The translations under genes and the position numbers were made by a program. Below the pieces are notes generated by a model, which was given only the letters and a program-made list of their open reading frames with translations, did no database searches and was not told where the DNA came from. Shown piece after piece: positions 7,000-15,950 of a DNA stretch of 64,000 bases. Source of the stretch: Verticiella alkaliphila (GTDB taxonomy: Bacteria > Pseudomonadota > Gammaproteobacteria > Burkholderiales > Burkholderiaceae_B); assembly GCF_018904615.1 (NCBI RefSeq), contig NZ_JADCNH010000006.1, forward strand, positions 1 to 64,000, in the 5' to 3' direction. The first letter of the stretch is position 1; each line of letters begins with the position of its first letter.

Positions 7000-8436
7000 C
7001 TAGGCGGGCGGCAGGAGCTTGCCGGGGTTGAGCAGCCCCTGCGGATCGAGCGCCGCCTTGATGGCACGCATCATGTCGAGTTCGACCGCGCTCTTGTAGA
7101 GGAGGAGGTCGTCACGCTTGGCCACCCCGATGCCATGCTCGGCCGACACCGATCCGTGCTCGGCGTGGGCCAAGCCATCCACGGCATGCGAGATCGCGGC
7201 GTAGCTGCGGGCGAGGAATTCCTTGCCCGGGACGTCGGCCGGCCGCAGCGGGTTGAAGTGCACGTTGCCGTCGCCCATGTGGCCGTAGATCACCATGCGC
7301 GCGTGAGGCTCGATGGCGAGCGTCTGGCGCGTGGCCTCGGCGATGAAATCCGCGATCCGCGACAGCGGTACGGAGACATCGCACTTGATGCTGCCCCCGG
7401 TGCGCGTCTGCGCATCCGAGATCTCTTCGCGGATGCGCCAGAAGCGCTCCGCATCGGACAGGCTCGCGGCAATCGCCGCATCCTGCACGAGCCCGTCTTC
7501 CATCCCGGCTTCGAGCACGTCCACCAGCGTCTGCTGCAGGCTGTCGTCGCCACCGGAAAGTTCGATCAACACCATCCAGCCCGGGGTGCCGGCGAGCGGC
7601 GAGGCCACGTCACCCAGGTAGTCCAGCACGAGGCGCAGTGCCGTGCCTGAGATGAGTTCGAAGGCCGTCACGGCCTGGCCCGAGCGCGCCTTGGCGAGGC
7701 CCAGCAGCGCGACGGCGGCGGCGGGATCCGCGACCGCCACGAATGCCACGGCCGTGGCCCGCGGTTGCGGCATGAGCTTGAGCACCGCGGCCGTGATGAT
7801 GCCCAGCGTGCCCTCCGAGCCCACGAAGAGCTGCTTCAGGTCGTAGCCGGTGTTGTCCTTGCGCAGGCCACGCAGCGACGAGAAGACGCGGCCATCCGGC
7901 AGCACCGCCTCCAGGCCGAGAACGAGGTCGCGCATGTTGCCGTAGCGCAGCACGGCGGTGCCGCCGGCATTCGTGGCGAGGTTGCCGCCGATCTGGCAGG
8001 AGCCCTCCGAGCCGATGCGCAACGGAAAGAGGCGGCCAGCCTGCTCGGCGGCCATGCGGGCGCCATGCAGCGTCACGCCCGCCTGCACCGTGAGCGTGTC
8101 GTTGGTCGTGTCCACCGCGAGCACACGGTTCAGCCGGCGCAGGTTGACGAGCACGGCCGTGCCCGTGTCGTCCGGCACGGCGCCACCCATGAGCGAGGTG
8201 TTGCCGCCTTGCGGCACCACCGGCACGCCGTGTTCGTGACACCACGCCATGACGCGACTCACTTGGTCCGTATCGGCCGGCAGCACCACCACGTGCGCGC
8301 TGCCGCGATACAGGCCCCGATAGTCCGTGACGAACCCAGCCACGTCGTCGGGTTCGGTGCGGCAGGCATCCGCGCCAACGATCGCCTGCAGTGCGGTGAG
8401 GGTGTCGGCGGGCGAGGGGAGCAAAGGAGAGGTCAT
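7000..8436 (-). CDS. FAD-binding oxidase / D-2-hydroxyacid dehydrogenase (GlcD/DLD type)
   Basis: This 478-residue flavoprotein belongs to the PCMH-type (vanillyl-alcohol oxidase) superfamily. The FAD-binding block VPVVPQGGNTSLMGGAV is near residues 71-87, with RIGSEGSCQIGGNLATNAGG and FVGSEGTLGIITAAVLKL further on. The C-terminal domain has YGHMGDGNVHFN and SAEHGIGVAKR, the metal and substrate-binding histidines typical of GlcD and D-lactate dehydrogenases. It would oxidise a D-2-hydroxyacid such as D-lactate, D-glycerate or glycolate. It is last in the sugar-acid operon and may handle a product of the aldolase encoded just upstream. ATG at 8436 is used; a TTG at 8454 is an alternative and neither has a strong ribosome site. 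Confidence 0.87.
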   Translation of the reverse strand: MTSPLLPSPADTLTALQAIVGADACRTEPDDVAGFVTDYRGLYRGSAHVVVLPADTDQVSRVMAWCHEHGVPVVPQGGNTSLMGGAVPDDTGTAVLVNLRRLNRVLAVDTTNDTLTVQAGVTLHGARMAAEQAGRLFPLRIGSEGSCQIGGNLATNAGGTAVLRYGNMRDLVLGLEAVLPDGRVFSSLRGLRKDNTGYDLKQLFVGSEGTLGIITAAVLKLMPQPRATAVAFVAVADPAAAVALLGLAKARSGQAVTAFELISGTALRLVLDYLGDVASPLAGTPGWMVLIELSGGDDSLQQTLVDVLEAGMEDGLVQDAAIAASLSDAERFWRIREEISDAQTRTGGSIKCDVSVPLSRIADFIAEATRQTLAIEPHARMVIYGHMGDGNVHFNPLRPADVPGKEFLARSYAAISHAVDGLAHAEHGSVSAEHGIGVAKRDDLLLYKSAVELDMMRAIKAALDPQGLLNPGKLLPPA

Positions 8437-8478
8437 GCGTGCGGTGTCGTCCAAGATCGGGCAAGCCCGGGGAAGGCG

Positions 8479-9279
8479 TCAATACGCCGAGCGATCGGCG
8501 GGCAAAGCGGCCGGCCCGCGCCCGAAGCGGGCTGCCAGGCTGCGCGCTGCCTGCGCGTACAGCAGCACGTCCACGCCAGTGGCCACGAAGGTGGCGCCTT
8601 GCGCCAGGTAACGCTCGGCCAGCGCGGGGTCGGACGTGAGCGTGCCGGCCGCCTTGCCATGCCCGATGATAACGGCCATGGCCGCGTCGATGGCGGACTG
8701 CACCTCGGGGTGGCCGGGCTTGCCGCGATGGCCGAGCGAGGCCGCGAGATCGGCCGGGCCGATGAAGACGCCATCCACCCCCTCGACTGCGCAGATGGCG
8801 TCCAGGTTCTGCAGCGCGGTCGCGCTCTCCACCTGCACGAGCAGGCAGATCTCGTCATCGGCCACGTCCAGGTAGTCGGCACGCGCGGAAAAGCGCGAGG
8901 CGCGGCCAACCGCACTGCCGACTCCGCGCACACCGGCGGGCGGATAGCGGGTGGCCGCGACCAGGGCGCGCGCCTCGTCGGCCGTATCCACCATGGGCAC
9001 GAGCAGGCTCTTCACGCCGATGTCCAGCAGCTGCTTCATCAAGGCCGTGTCGCCCTTGACCGGGCGCACCACCGGATGTACGGGATACGGGGCCACCGCC
9101 TGCAGCGCCTGGAGCATGCTCTGCAGATCGTTGGGCGCGTGCTCCCCGTCGATGAGCATCCAGTCGAAGCCCGCGGTGGCGGACACTTCGGCCAGATACG
9201 GATCGGCCATGGACAGCCACAGGCCGATGCGGGGGTGTCGCGCGGCGAGCGCGGTCTTGAAAGTGTTGTCGGCAGGCAT
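8479..9279 (-). CDS. HpcH/HpaI-family class II aldolase (GarL/HpaI-like)
   Basis: This 266-residue TIM-barrel protein carries the family's active-site set: His47 in [10 protein letters not shown], Arg72 in VVRPVKGD, Glu151 in LVQVESA and Asp177 in [12 protein letters not shown]. The Glu/Asp pair binds a divalent metal. Family members cleave 4-hydroxy-2-oxo acids to pyruvate and an aldehyde. GarL acts on 2-keto-3-deoxyglucarate and its 5-keto-4-deoxy isomer, and HpaI on 4-hydroxy-2-oxoheptanedioate. With the dehydratase gene upstream, a GarL-like role in aldarate breakdown is the best guess. The length matches the family. Confidence 0.88.
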   Translation of the reverse strand: MPADNTFKTALAARHPRIGLWLSMADPYLAEVSATAGFDWMLIDGEHAPNDLQSMLQALQAVAPYPVHPVVRPVKGDTALMKQLLDIGVKSLLVPMVDTADEARALVAATRYPPAGVRGVGSAVGRASRFSARADYLDVADDEICLLVQVESATALQNLDAICAVEGVDGVFIGPADLAASLGHRGKPGHPEVQSAIDAAMAVIIGHGKAAGTLTSDPALAERYLAQGATFVATGVDVLLYAQAARSLAARFGRGPAALPADRSAY

Positions 9280-9302
9280 GCGGGAATCCTCGTCGTGATG
9301 GC

Positions 9303-10799
9303 TCAGCCGAGCTGGCCTTCGCACAGGTATTGCGTTTGCAGGTAGTCGTCCAGGCCGTAGCGGGAACCCTCGCGACCGTAGCCGGATTCCTTGACCCCGC
9401 CAAACGGCGCGACTTCCGAGGCGATGGCGCCTTCGTTGATGCCCACCATGCCGGTGTCGAGTTGCGGCGCCACCCGGGCAATGCGGCGGGCATCCCGGCT
9501 GTAGAAGTAGGCCGCCAGGCCGTACGGCGTGTCGTTGGCGGCGCGGATCACCTCGGCCTCGTCGTGAAACCGGAACACCGGTACGACCGGCCCGAAGGTT
9601 TCCTCGCAGGCGAGGCGCATGGCGGGGGTGGCCCCCGTGAGCACCGCCGGCGCCACGTAGTGCGGGCCATCGGCCTCGCGCACCCGCATGCCGCCGGTTA
9701 TCAGCCGGGCGCCCTGGGCCACGGCATCGGCCAGGTGCTGGCCGATCTTCTCGACGGCACGGGCATTGATCATGGGGCCGATGCGCACGTCCGGCTCCCA
9801 GGCCGGACCCACCGTGAGGCCCGTCACCGCTTCGCGTAGCCGTTCGACGAAAGCATCGTGGACCGAGTCGTGCACGTAGACGCGGTTGGGACACACACAG
9901 GTCTGACCACCGTTGCGGAACTTGGCTGCCATCAGGCCGGCGACCGCGGCCTCCAGATCGGCGTCCTCGAACACAATGAACGGGGCGTTGCCGCCCAGCT
10001 CCAGCGACACCTTCTTCAACGTGTCGGCAGAGGCGCGCGCGAGATGCTTGCCCACGGCGGTCGAGCCGGTGAAGGTGAGCTTGCGCACCCGGCCGTCGGC
10101 GAGCCAGGCATCCACGACAGCCGGAGCGCGCTCGCGCGAAGCCGCGACGATGTTGAGCACGCCGGGGGGAAGGCCCGCCTGCGCGGCGAGCTCAGCCAGC
10201 GCGAGGGCGGTGAGCGGTGTGTCCTCGGCCGGCTTGGCCACCACCGTGCAACCGGCTGCGAGCGCTGGGGCGATCTTGCGCGCGATCATGGCGAGGGGGA
10301 AGTTCCACGGCGTGATCGCGGCGACGACCCCCACCGGGTGCTTTTGTACCCACATGCGTTGGCCCGTCCCGGCGGCCGCCAGGATGTCGCCCTGGATGCG
10401 CAAGGCTTCTTCCGCGAACCAGGCCACATAGGACGCGCCGTACGCGACTTCGCCGGCCGCTTCGGCGAGCGGCTTGCCCTGTTCGGCCGAGATCAGCGCG
10501 GCAAGCGCCTCCGTGTGCTCGACGATGGCGGCGTGCCAGCGGCGCAGCAGACGGGCGCGCTCACGGGCCGGTGTGGCACGCCAGCCCGGCAGGGCGGTGC
10601 TCGCGGCGTCCGCGGCTTGCGTGGCTTCCAGGGCGCTGCCATCGGCCACGTCGGCGATCGTGGCACCGGTGGCCGGATCCGTCACGGCAAAGCGGGCCGC
10701 ATCGGCGGAGGGCTGCCAGCGCCCGCCGATGCAGTGGGTATCCAGGCGAAGCGCGGCAGGGACGCGGGAAAGACAATCTTGGGAACGCAGTTCAGTCAT
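9303..10799 (-). CDS. NAD(P)-dependent aldehyde dehydrogenase (succinate / 2-oxoglutarate semialdehyde type)
   Basis: This 498-residue enzyme has the full ALDH signature: Rossmann-contact [10 protein letters not shown], general base Glu268 in [10 protein letters not shown] and nucleophile Cys301 in [11 protein letters not shown]. The second Cys after the nucleophile (CVC) is typical of succinate-semialdehyde dehydrogenases. The end, [22 protein letters not shown], is the standard C-terminal block. In sugar-acid operons such enzymes often oxidise 2-oxoglutarate semialdehyde or malonate/tartronate semialdehyde. The gene lies two bases downstream of the dehydratase stop, so they are co-translated. 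Confidence 0.9.
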   Translation of the reverse strand: MTELRSQDCLSRVPAALRLDTHCIGGRWQPSADAARFAVTDPATGATIADVADGSALEATQAADAASTALPGWRATPARERARLLRRWHAAIVEHTEALAALISAEQGKPLAEAAGEVAYGASYVAWFAEEALRIQGDILAAAGTGQRMWVQKHPVGVVAAITPWNFPLAMIARKIAPALAAGCTVVAKPAEDTPLTALALAELAAQAGLPPGVLNIVAASRERAPAVVDAWLADGRVRKLTFTGSTAVGKHLARASADTLKKVSLELGGNAPFIVFEDADLEAAVAGLMAAKFRNGGQTCVCPNRVYVHDSVHDAFVERLREAVTGLTVGPAWEPDVRIGPMINARAVEKIGQHLADAVAQGARLITGGMRVREADGPHYVAPAVLTGATPAMRLACEETFGPVVPVFRFHDEAEVIRAANDTPYGLAAYFYSRDARRIARVAPQLDTGMVGINEGAIASEVAPFGGVKESGYGREGSRYGLDDYLQTQYLCEGQLG

Positions 10800-10801
10800 G
10801 C

Positions 10802-12328
10802 TCAGCTCACAATGCCCAGATGCCAGGGCACGAATTCGTGGTCGCCCAGGCCCAGGGCTTCGCTCTTGGTGGGGCGGCCCGAGGCCGCGGCGAGGATGTG
10901 TTCGAAGATCGCCTGGCCCATGCCGGCGATGTCGCGCTCGCCGTCGATGACGAGTCCGCAGTTGATGTCCATGTCCTCTTCCAGTCGCTCGAACATGGGC
11001 GTGTTGCTCGCGAGCTTGAGCGTGGGTGCCGGCTTGGAGCCGAACATCGAGCCTCGGCCCGTGGTGAAGCAGATCAGGTTGGCGCCGCTCGCGATCTGGC
11101 CGGTCACGGCCACCGGGTCATAGCCCGGGGAATCCATGAACACCAGACCGTGATGCTGGATCGGCTCGGCGTACCGATACACCGCCTGCAAGGGCGTTGT
11201 GCCGCCCTTCATCGCCGAGCCCAGGGATTTTTCGACGATGTTGGCAAGGCCGCCTTGCTGATTGCCATGACCGACCACGCCGTTGAACTGCGCGTTGTGG
11301 CCTTGCGCGTAGGTCTCCCACCACGCCAGCCGATCGAGCAGCGCGTGGCCCACCGCGGGCGTGACCGCGCGGCGCGTGAGCATGAACTCCACCCCGTGGA
11401 TCTCGGGCGTCTCCGAGAGAATGGCCGTGCCGCCGTGGCGGACCAGGATGTCCATGGCGGCGCCCAGCGCAGGGTTCGCACTGATCGCAGAGAAGCCGTC
11501 GGAACCGCCGCACTCCAGGCCGATCGTGAGGTGGCTCGCATCCACGGACTCGCGGCGGGCTTCGTTCGCGGCCGGCAGCAGCGCTTGGACGGCGGCGATG
11601 CCCGCCGCGATGGTGGCGCGGGTGCCCCCTGTGTCCTGCATGACGAGGGTCTGCACGCGCGACTCGAGGGCCTGGGATTCCACGAGGCCCGCCACCTGGT
11701 TGCGCTCGCAGCCCAGCCCGACCACCAGCACGCCGGCAAGATTGGGATGGCGTGCGTAGCCCGCCAAGGTGCGGCGCAACGTATCGAAGTGCTCGCTGGG
11801 CGAGGACATGCCACAGCCGCTCGTCTGGGCGAAGGCCACGACCCCGTCCACGTTTGGCCAGTCGGCCAGGCGCTCGGGCGTGAAGTGGGCGGCGATGCGC
11901 GAGATCACCGAGGACGAACAGTTCACGGTGGAAAGAATGCCGATGAAGTTGCGCGTGCCCACGCGGCCATCGGCGCGCACGTACCCGTCGAAGCGGGCGC
12001 GTTCGGCCACCGGCACATAGGCGACGGGCGCGACGTCCGCGCCGAAGGCCGGATCGACGTCGCCGTGCGCGAGTGCCATGTTGTGCGCGTGCACGTGCTC
12101 GCCCTGGGCGATGTCACGCGTGGCCACGCCGATCACGGTGTTGTACTTGCGGATGATCTCGCCCTGGGCGATCGCGCGGGCTGCAAGCTTGTGGCCTGCG
12201 GGCACCTGCGAGCGCAGGCGGGCGCCGAGTTCGGGCAGGGTGATGCCCAGCCCCAGCACCTGACGGGCGATCACGACGTTGTCGGACGCGTGCAGGCGCA
12301 GCGTCAGAGGCAGCTCACTCACGGGCAT
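10802..12328 (-). CDS. UxaA/GarD-family sugar-acid dehydratase (altronate/galactarate type)
   Basis: This 508-residue protein has both domains of altronate and galactarate dehydratases. An N-terminal SAF domain (~1-90) contains VPAGHKLAARAIAQGEIIRKYN. The catalytic domain starts at DGYVRADGRVGTRNFIGI and includes VVGLGCERNQV, GLECGGSDGFSAISANPALG and FTTGRGSMFGS, the conserved Cys/Gly-rich family blocks. These iron-dependent enzymes dehydrate hexuronate or aldarate substrates to 2-keto-3-deoxy or 5-keto-4-deoxy acids, feeding the HpcH/HpaI aldolase encoded downstream. The start overlaps the Bug gene stop as TGATG. The exact substrate is not resolved by sequence. Confidence 0.88.
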   Translation of the reverse strand: MPVSELPLTLRLHASDNVVIARQVLGLGITLPELGARLRSQVPAGHKLAARAIAQGEIIRKYNTVIGVATRDIAQGEHVHAHNMALAHGDVDPAFGADVAPVAYVPVAERARFDGYVRADGRVGTRNFIGILSTVNCSSSVISRIAAHFTPERLADWPNVDGVVAFAQTSGCGMSSPSEHFDTLRRTLAGYARHPNLAGVLVVGLGCERNQVAGLVESQALESRVQTLVMQDTGGTRATIAAGIAAVQALLPAANEARRESVDASHLTIGLECGGSDGFSAISANPALGAAMDILVRHGGTAILSETPEIHGVEFMLTRRAVTPAVGHALLDRLAWWETYAQGHNAQFNGVVGHGNQQGGLANIVEKSLGSAMKGGTTPLQAVYRYAEPIQHHGLVFMDSPGYDPVAVTGQIASGANLICFTTGRGSMFGSKPAPTLKLASNTPMFERLEEDMDINCGLVIDGERDIAGMGQAIFEHILAAASGRPTKSEALGLGDHEFVPWHLGIVS

Positions 12329-13341
12329 CAACCTTTCTGCAGCAGGGCCTTCAGGCCGAGACGTTCGATGAGCACGGTCTCGCGGTCGTACTCCGCGGCG
12401 ATGTACTGGGCGTATTCCGGGCCGTCGAGATACATGAGCGGCGCGTCGATGAGGTCCGTCGCACGACGGAACGACTCGCTTTGCACGGCCTGGCGAAAGG
12501 CGTCGCGCAGCACCTGGGCGATGGCCGGGTCCATGCCCGCGGGGGCCCCGACGCCATTGGGCGCCTGCACCACGACGTCGTAGCCCAGCTCGCGCAGCGT
12601 GGGGGCCTGTGCAAAACGCGGGGGGCGCGTGTCGCCCCAGGTCGCGAGCAGGCGCATCTTGCCGCTCTCCACATGGGGCGCCCAGGAACTCGAATCCGCG
12701 AGCAGATCGACCTGGCCCCCGAGCACGTCCATCAGGGCTGCCGCGCCGCCGCGGTAGGCCACCGCGTGCAGCTCGATGCCGGCGGCAAGCGCGAATTCTT
12801 CCATGCCGACGTGCGTCGCGCCGCCAATGCCCGCATGCCCGTAGGTGAGGCTGCCCGGCTTGGCCTTGGACGCTTCCACCACGTCCTTGAGCGTCTGGAA
12901 GCGGGATTCTGCCGGCACGGCGATGCCGAAGGTCTGACCCGAGGTGCGCGCGAGATACGTGAAGGATTGGCGCGGATCCAGCGCCAGGGTGCCGAGCTGG
13001 GAGAAGCGCGTCACCGAGATCGGGATCTGCCCGATCGTGTACCCGTCGGCCGCCGCGCGCGCCAGCGCCTGCGCCCCAATCATCCCGGAAGCCCCCGCCT
13101 TGTTCTCCAACACCACGGACTGGCCCAAGGCTTCGCTCGCGGCCTGACACAGCGCGCGCATCGACTGGTCGGCCGTGCCGCCCACGGGCCACGGACAGAT
13201 GAAGGTGATGGGCCGGGCCGGATACGTGGCCGAGGCGGCCACCGCCGTGGGCATGCGGCCGGCCACGCCGCAGGCGATCAGCGCTGCGCTGCCGGCCATG
13301 AGCTGACGACGCCGAGGATTGGCAAGAGGGGAACGCGACAT
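12328..13341 (-). CDS. Bug/TctC-family periplasmic substrate-binding protein
   Basis: This 337-residue protein begins with an export signal: twin-Arg-rich NPRRRQLMAGSAALIACGVAG, possibly Tat-type, and a probable Ala-Ala cleavage near residue 36. The mature start, YPARPITFICPWPVGGTADQSMR, is the Bug ligand-binding signature. VVLENKAGASGMIGAQALA and GYDVVVQAPNGVGAPAGM follow. Bug proteins bind carboxylates in the periplasm for tripartite tricarboxylate transporters, or act as stand-alone sensors. No tctA/tctB lies in this window. It heads the sugar-acid operon, so it probably binds the same aldarate or uronate, possibly as a sensor. GGAG precedes ATG 13341. Confidence 0.9.
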   Translation of the reverse strand: MSRSPLANPRRRQLMAGSAALIACGVAGRMPTAVAASATYPARPITFICPWPVGGTADQSMRALCQAASEALGQSVVLENKAGASGMIGAQALARAAADGYTIGQIPISVTRFSQLGTLALDPRQSFTYLARTSGQTFGIAVPAESRFQTLKDVVEASKAKPGSLTYGHAGIGGATHVGMEEFALAAGIELHAVAYRGGAAALMDVLGGQVDLLADSSSWAPHVESGKMRLLATWGDTRPPRFAQAPTLRELGYDVVVQAPNGVGAPAGMDPAIAQVLRDAFRQAVQSESFRRATDLIDAPLMYLDGPEYAQYIAAEYDRETVLIERLGLKALLQKG

Positions 13342-13475
13342 GGAGTCTCCGTCTGTTGTGACCCGCCGTGCGGCGGGGGCTTTGTGTGTGGAGCGGATTC
13401 TGCGCGTCTGCCCCATAACAATCCAATCGAAAAGTGGAATTGCTTCATGAGGTTTGGGTTATCTACACTGCGTGC
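13342..13475. promoter_or_regulatory. Divergent promoter region of the sugar-acid operon and its LysR regulator
   Basis: The 134-bp gap separates divergent genes. It includes an AT-rich stretch with an imperfect inverted repeat, AATCCA (13420-13425) and TGGAAT (13435-13440), 5 of 6 positions complementary. A LysR-type protein would normally bind here. The exact site is uncertain. Confidence 0.45.
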
Positions 13476-14468
13476 ATGACCCAACTAGACCGCGTATTGC
13501 GCTCCAACATCAAGCTGCGCCACCTGCAGCTCATCGTCGCCCTGGACGAATTCCGTCATCTCGGGCGCACGGCAGAGTTCCTGGCGGTGTCGCAGCCCGC
13601 GGTGTCCAAGATGCTTGGCGACGTCGAAGCCATGCTCGATCTCACGCTCTTCACGCGCTCCACGCGGGGCAGCGAGCCCACGCCCGCGGGGGTGTCGCTC
13701 GTGCGCTTCGCGCGCGGGGTGCTGGCCCAGTACGAGACGACGCGCGAGGAGATCGCGGCCATGGCGAGCGGGACCGCGGGGCGCACGCGCGTCGGCGCCA
13801 TGGTCGTCGCCCTGCCGGTGCTGCTCGCGCAGGCGGTGACGGCGCTCAAGGCGCGGGCCCCCCAGGCCACCGTGCTCGTGGAGGAGGGCGATCTCACCCG
13901 ACTGCTGCCGCGCTTGCGTTCTGGCGAACTCGACGTCTTCGTGGGCCGGCTCGAGCCCGGCTACGCGGCGCCGGATCTGCTCACGGAGGCGTTGTACGAC
14001 GAACCCATGGTGGTGGTCGTGCGGCCAGGGCATGCCTTGACGAGGGCCCGGCGGCCGACCTGGGGCACGATCGCAGCCCAGCCCTGTGTGATGCCACCGC
14101 CATGGGCGTCGCTTCGCGTCAAGCTCGAGCAGACCTTCCACCAGCATGGGCTCGCTCCGCCCACGGACGTCATCGAATCGGCTTCGCACTTGGCCGTGAT
14201 GACATTCCTGCGTGAACGCGAGGCGGTGGGCTTCGTGGCCCGCAGCGTGGCCGAGCATTACGCGCGTCAGGGTTGGCTCGACATCCTCCCGCTCGTGCTG
14301 CCGCTGGATCTGCCGCCCGTGGGCATCATCACGCTGCGTGAGCATCCGTTGAATCCAGCCAGCGAGCGGCTCGTGGCGTGCCTGCGCGAGGCCGCGCGCG
14401 GCATGGGCCAGCCGATGACGCCGCGTCGGCGGGCAAGCCATGGCCGGCGCGGTTCGGCCAAGCCCTGA
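13476..14468 (+). CDS. LysR-family transcriptional regulator (GbpR-like)
   Basis: This 330-residue regulator has an N-terminal winged helix. IKLRHLQLIVALDEFRHLGRTAEFLAVSQPAVSKMLGDVEAML spans roughly residues 10-52, and the motif AVSKML is typical of the LysR recognition helix. The periplasmic-binding-protein-like effector domain follows (RTRVGAMVVALPVLLAQAV onward). The S-x-P-A-V-S-K-M-L form resembles GbpR and related sugar-acid regulators. It is divergent from the Bug-dehydratase operon and upstream of the GntP permease gene, so it most likely controls both. The ATG at 13476 is used because it begins the HTH at the usual distance; an upstream in-frame ATG at 13434 lies within the probable operator. 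Confidence 0.88.
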   Translation: MTQLDRVLRSNIKLRHLQLIVALDEFRHLGRTAEFLAVSQPAVSKMLGDVEAMLDLTLFTRSTRGSEPTPAGVSLVRFARGVLAQYETTREEIAAMASGTAGRTRVGAMVVALPVLLAQAVTALKARAPQATVLVEEGDLTRLLPRLRSGELDVFVGRLEPGYAAPDLLTEALYDEPMVVVVRPGHALTRARRPTWGTIAAQPCVMPPPWASLRVKLEQTFHQHGLAPPTDVIESASHLAVMTFLREREAVGFVARSVAEHYARQGWLDILPLVLPLDLPPVGIITLREHPLNPASERLVACLREAARGMGQPMTPRRRASHGRRGSAKP

Positions 14469-14536
14469 TCTCGCGTGTCATCCCGATTGCTTATCATCTC
14501 GTAACCCGTACACCCCTGACCCGAGGAGACCCCCGC

Positions 14537-15943
14537 ATGCCCGGCATTCTGGCGATCATGGTATCGCTCGCTTTATTGATGTTCTTTGCCTACCGAGGCG
14601 TCACGGTGCTGTTGCTCGCGCCCATCATGGCCGCGCTCGCCGTGCTGCTGTCCGGCGATGCCATGCAGCTGCTGCCGATCTACACCGACACGTTCATGCG
14701 TGCGCTTGGCAACTACGTCATCCAGTTCCTGCCCATCTTCTTGCTGGGCGCGCTCTTTGGTCAGCTCATGGCCGATTCCGGTGCGGCCAACACTATTGCG
14801 CAGGCCATCACGCGGCGGCTGGGGCATCGGCATGCGATCCTCACCGTGGTGCTCGCCTGCGCCGTGCTCACGTACGGGGGCGTGTCGCTTTTCGTCGTGG
14901 CCTTCGCGATCTATCCCATTGCCAAAGCGCTGTTCCGCGCCGCTGACGTGCCCAAGCGCCTGATCCCGGCCACGATCGCCCTGGGCGCCTTCACGTTCAC
15001 GATGACGGCGATGCCCGGCACGCCCGCGATTCAGAACGCGATCCCGATCCCGTTCTTCGGCACCAACGTGTTTGCCGCACCGGGCCTGGGCCTGATCGGC
15101 TCGGCGATCATGCTGGTGGGCGGCATGGCCTGGCTGCGTTCACGCGCCACGCGGGCACGGGCCGATGGAGAGGGCTACGGCGTGCACGAGGACGATGGCG
15201 CTCAGGCGCCTGCCGAGGGCGCCGAACGTGGCGGGCTTTCCGTGATGCCGCTTGCGCTGGCGGTGTTGCCGCTGCTGCTCGTGATCGGCATCAACGCGCT
15301 CTTCACGTACGGCATCTTCCCGCGCATGGATTTCGCCTTCATGCAGGCAAGCTTTCCCAACGTCGATCCGGCCAAGACGACCGGCCTGTGGGCGCTCATC
15401 ATCGCGTTGGCGGTGGCCTGCCTCACGCTCGTGCTGGTGCGGCTGGGCAAGTGGGAGAACCTGCGTGAATCGGTCAACAAGGGCGTCTTCGGCTTCATGC
15501 TGCCGCTCTTCAACACGGCTTCTGAGGTGGGTTATGGCGCCGTCATCGCCGGCCTGGCGGGCTTCGCGCTGATTCGCGATGCGGTGCTCAATGTGTCGCC
15601 CAACAATCCGCTGATCTCGGAAGCGGTCGCCATGAACGTGCTGGCCGGCATCACCGGATCCTCCTCCGGTGGCCTCAGCATTGCGCTGCAGACGCTGGGC
15701 GCCGAGTATCTGGCGATGGCCGAGCAGGTGGGCATGAGCCCCGAACTGCTGCACCGGGTGGCGGTGATGGCCGCCGGTGGCATGGACACCTTGCCGCACT
15801 GCGGCGCCATCATCACGCTTCTGGCGATCTGCAAGCTGAACCACCGTCAGTCGTACGCCAACATCGCCATGGTGACCATGGTAGCGCCCTTGGTGGCCCT
15901 GATCACGGTGATCACGCTGGGCACGCTGTTCGGCTCGTTCTGA
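14537..15943 (+). CDS. GntP-family sugar-acid permease
   Basis: This 468-residue inner-membrane protein has about twelve hydrophobic segments. Family blocks include YVIQFLPIFLLGALFGQLMADSG, GAFTFTMTAMPGTPAIQNAIPI and GVFGFMLPLFNTASEVGYGAVI. It ends in the conserved half NVLAGITGSSSGGLSIAL with AGGMDTLPHCGAIITLL. GntP carriers import gluconate and related acids with protons. A central hydrophilic loop (ARADGEGYGVHEDDGAQAPAE) separates the halves. AGGAG precedes ATG 14537. It follows the LysR gene on the same strand and is probably the uptake system for the adjacent catabolic operon. Confidence 0.85.
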   Translation: MPGILAIMVSLALLMFFAYRGVTVLLLAPIMAALAVLLSGDAMQLLPIYTDTFMRALGNYVIQFLPIFLLGALFGQLMADSGAANTIAQAITRRLGHRHAILTVVLACAVLTYGGVSLFVVAFAIYPIAKALFRAADVPKRLIPATIALGAFTFTMTAMPGTPAIQNAIPIPFFGTNVFAAPGLGLIGSAIMLVGGMAWLRSRATRARADGEGYGVHEDDGAQAPAEGAERGGLSVMPLALAVLPLLLVIGINALFTYGIFPRMDFAFMQASFPNVDPAKTTGLWALIIALAVACLTLVLVRLGKWENLRESVNKGVFGFMLPLFNTASEVGYGAVIAGLAGFALIRDAVLNVSPNNPLISEAVAMNVLAGITGSSSGGLSIALQTLGAEYLAMAEQVGMSPELLHRVAVMAAGGMDTLPHCGAIITLLAICKLNHRQSYANIAMVTMVAPLVALITVITLGTLFGSF

Positions 15944-15950
15944 TGCGCGG

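Noticed and set aside
10802-13426. A single 874-codon minus-strand frame joining the Bug gene region and the dehydratase
   Set aside because: Only the part from 12328 down is the dehydratase. The upstream part is a shadow of the Bug gene in another frame, so a fusion protein is not real.
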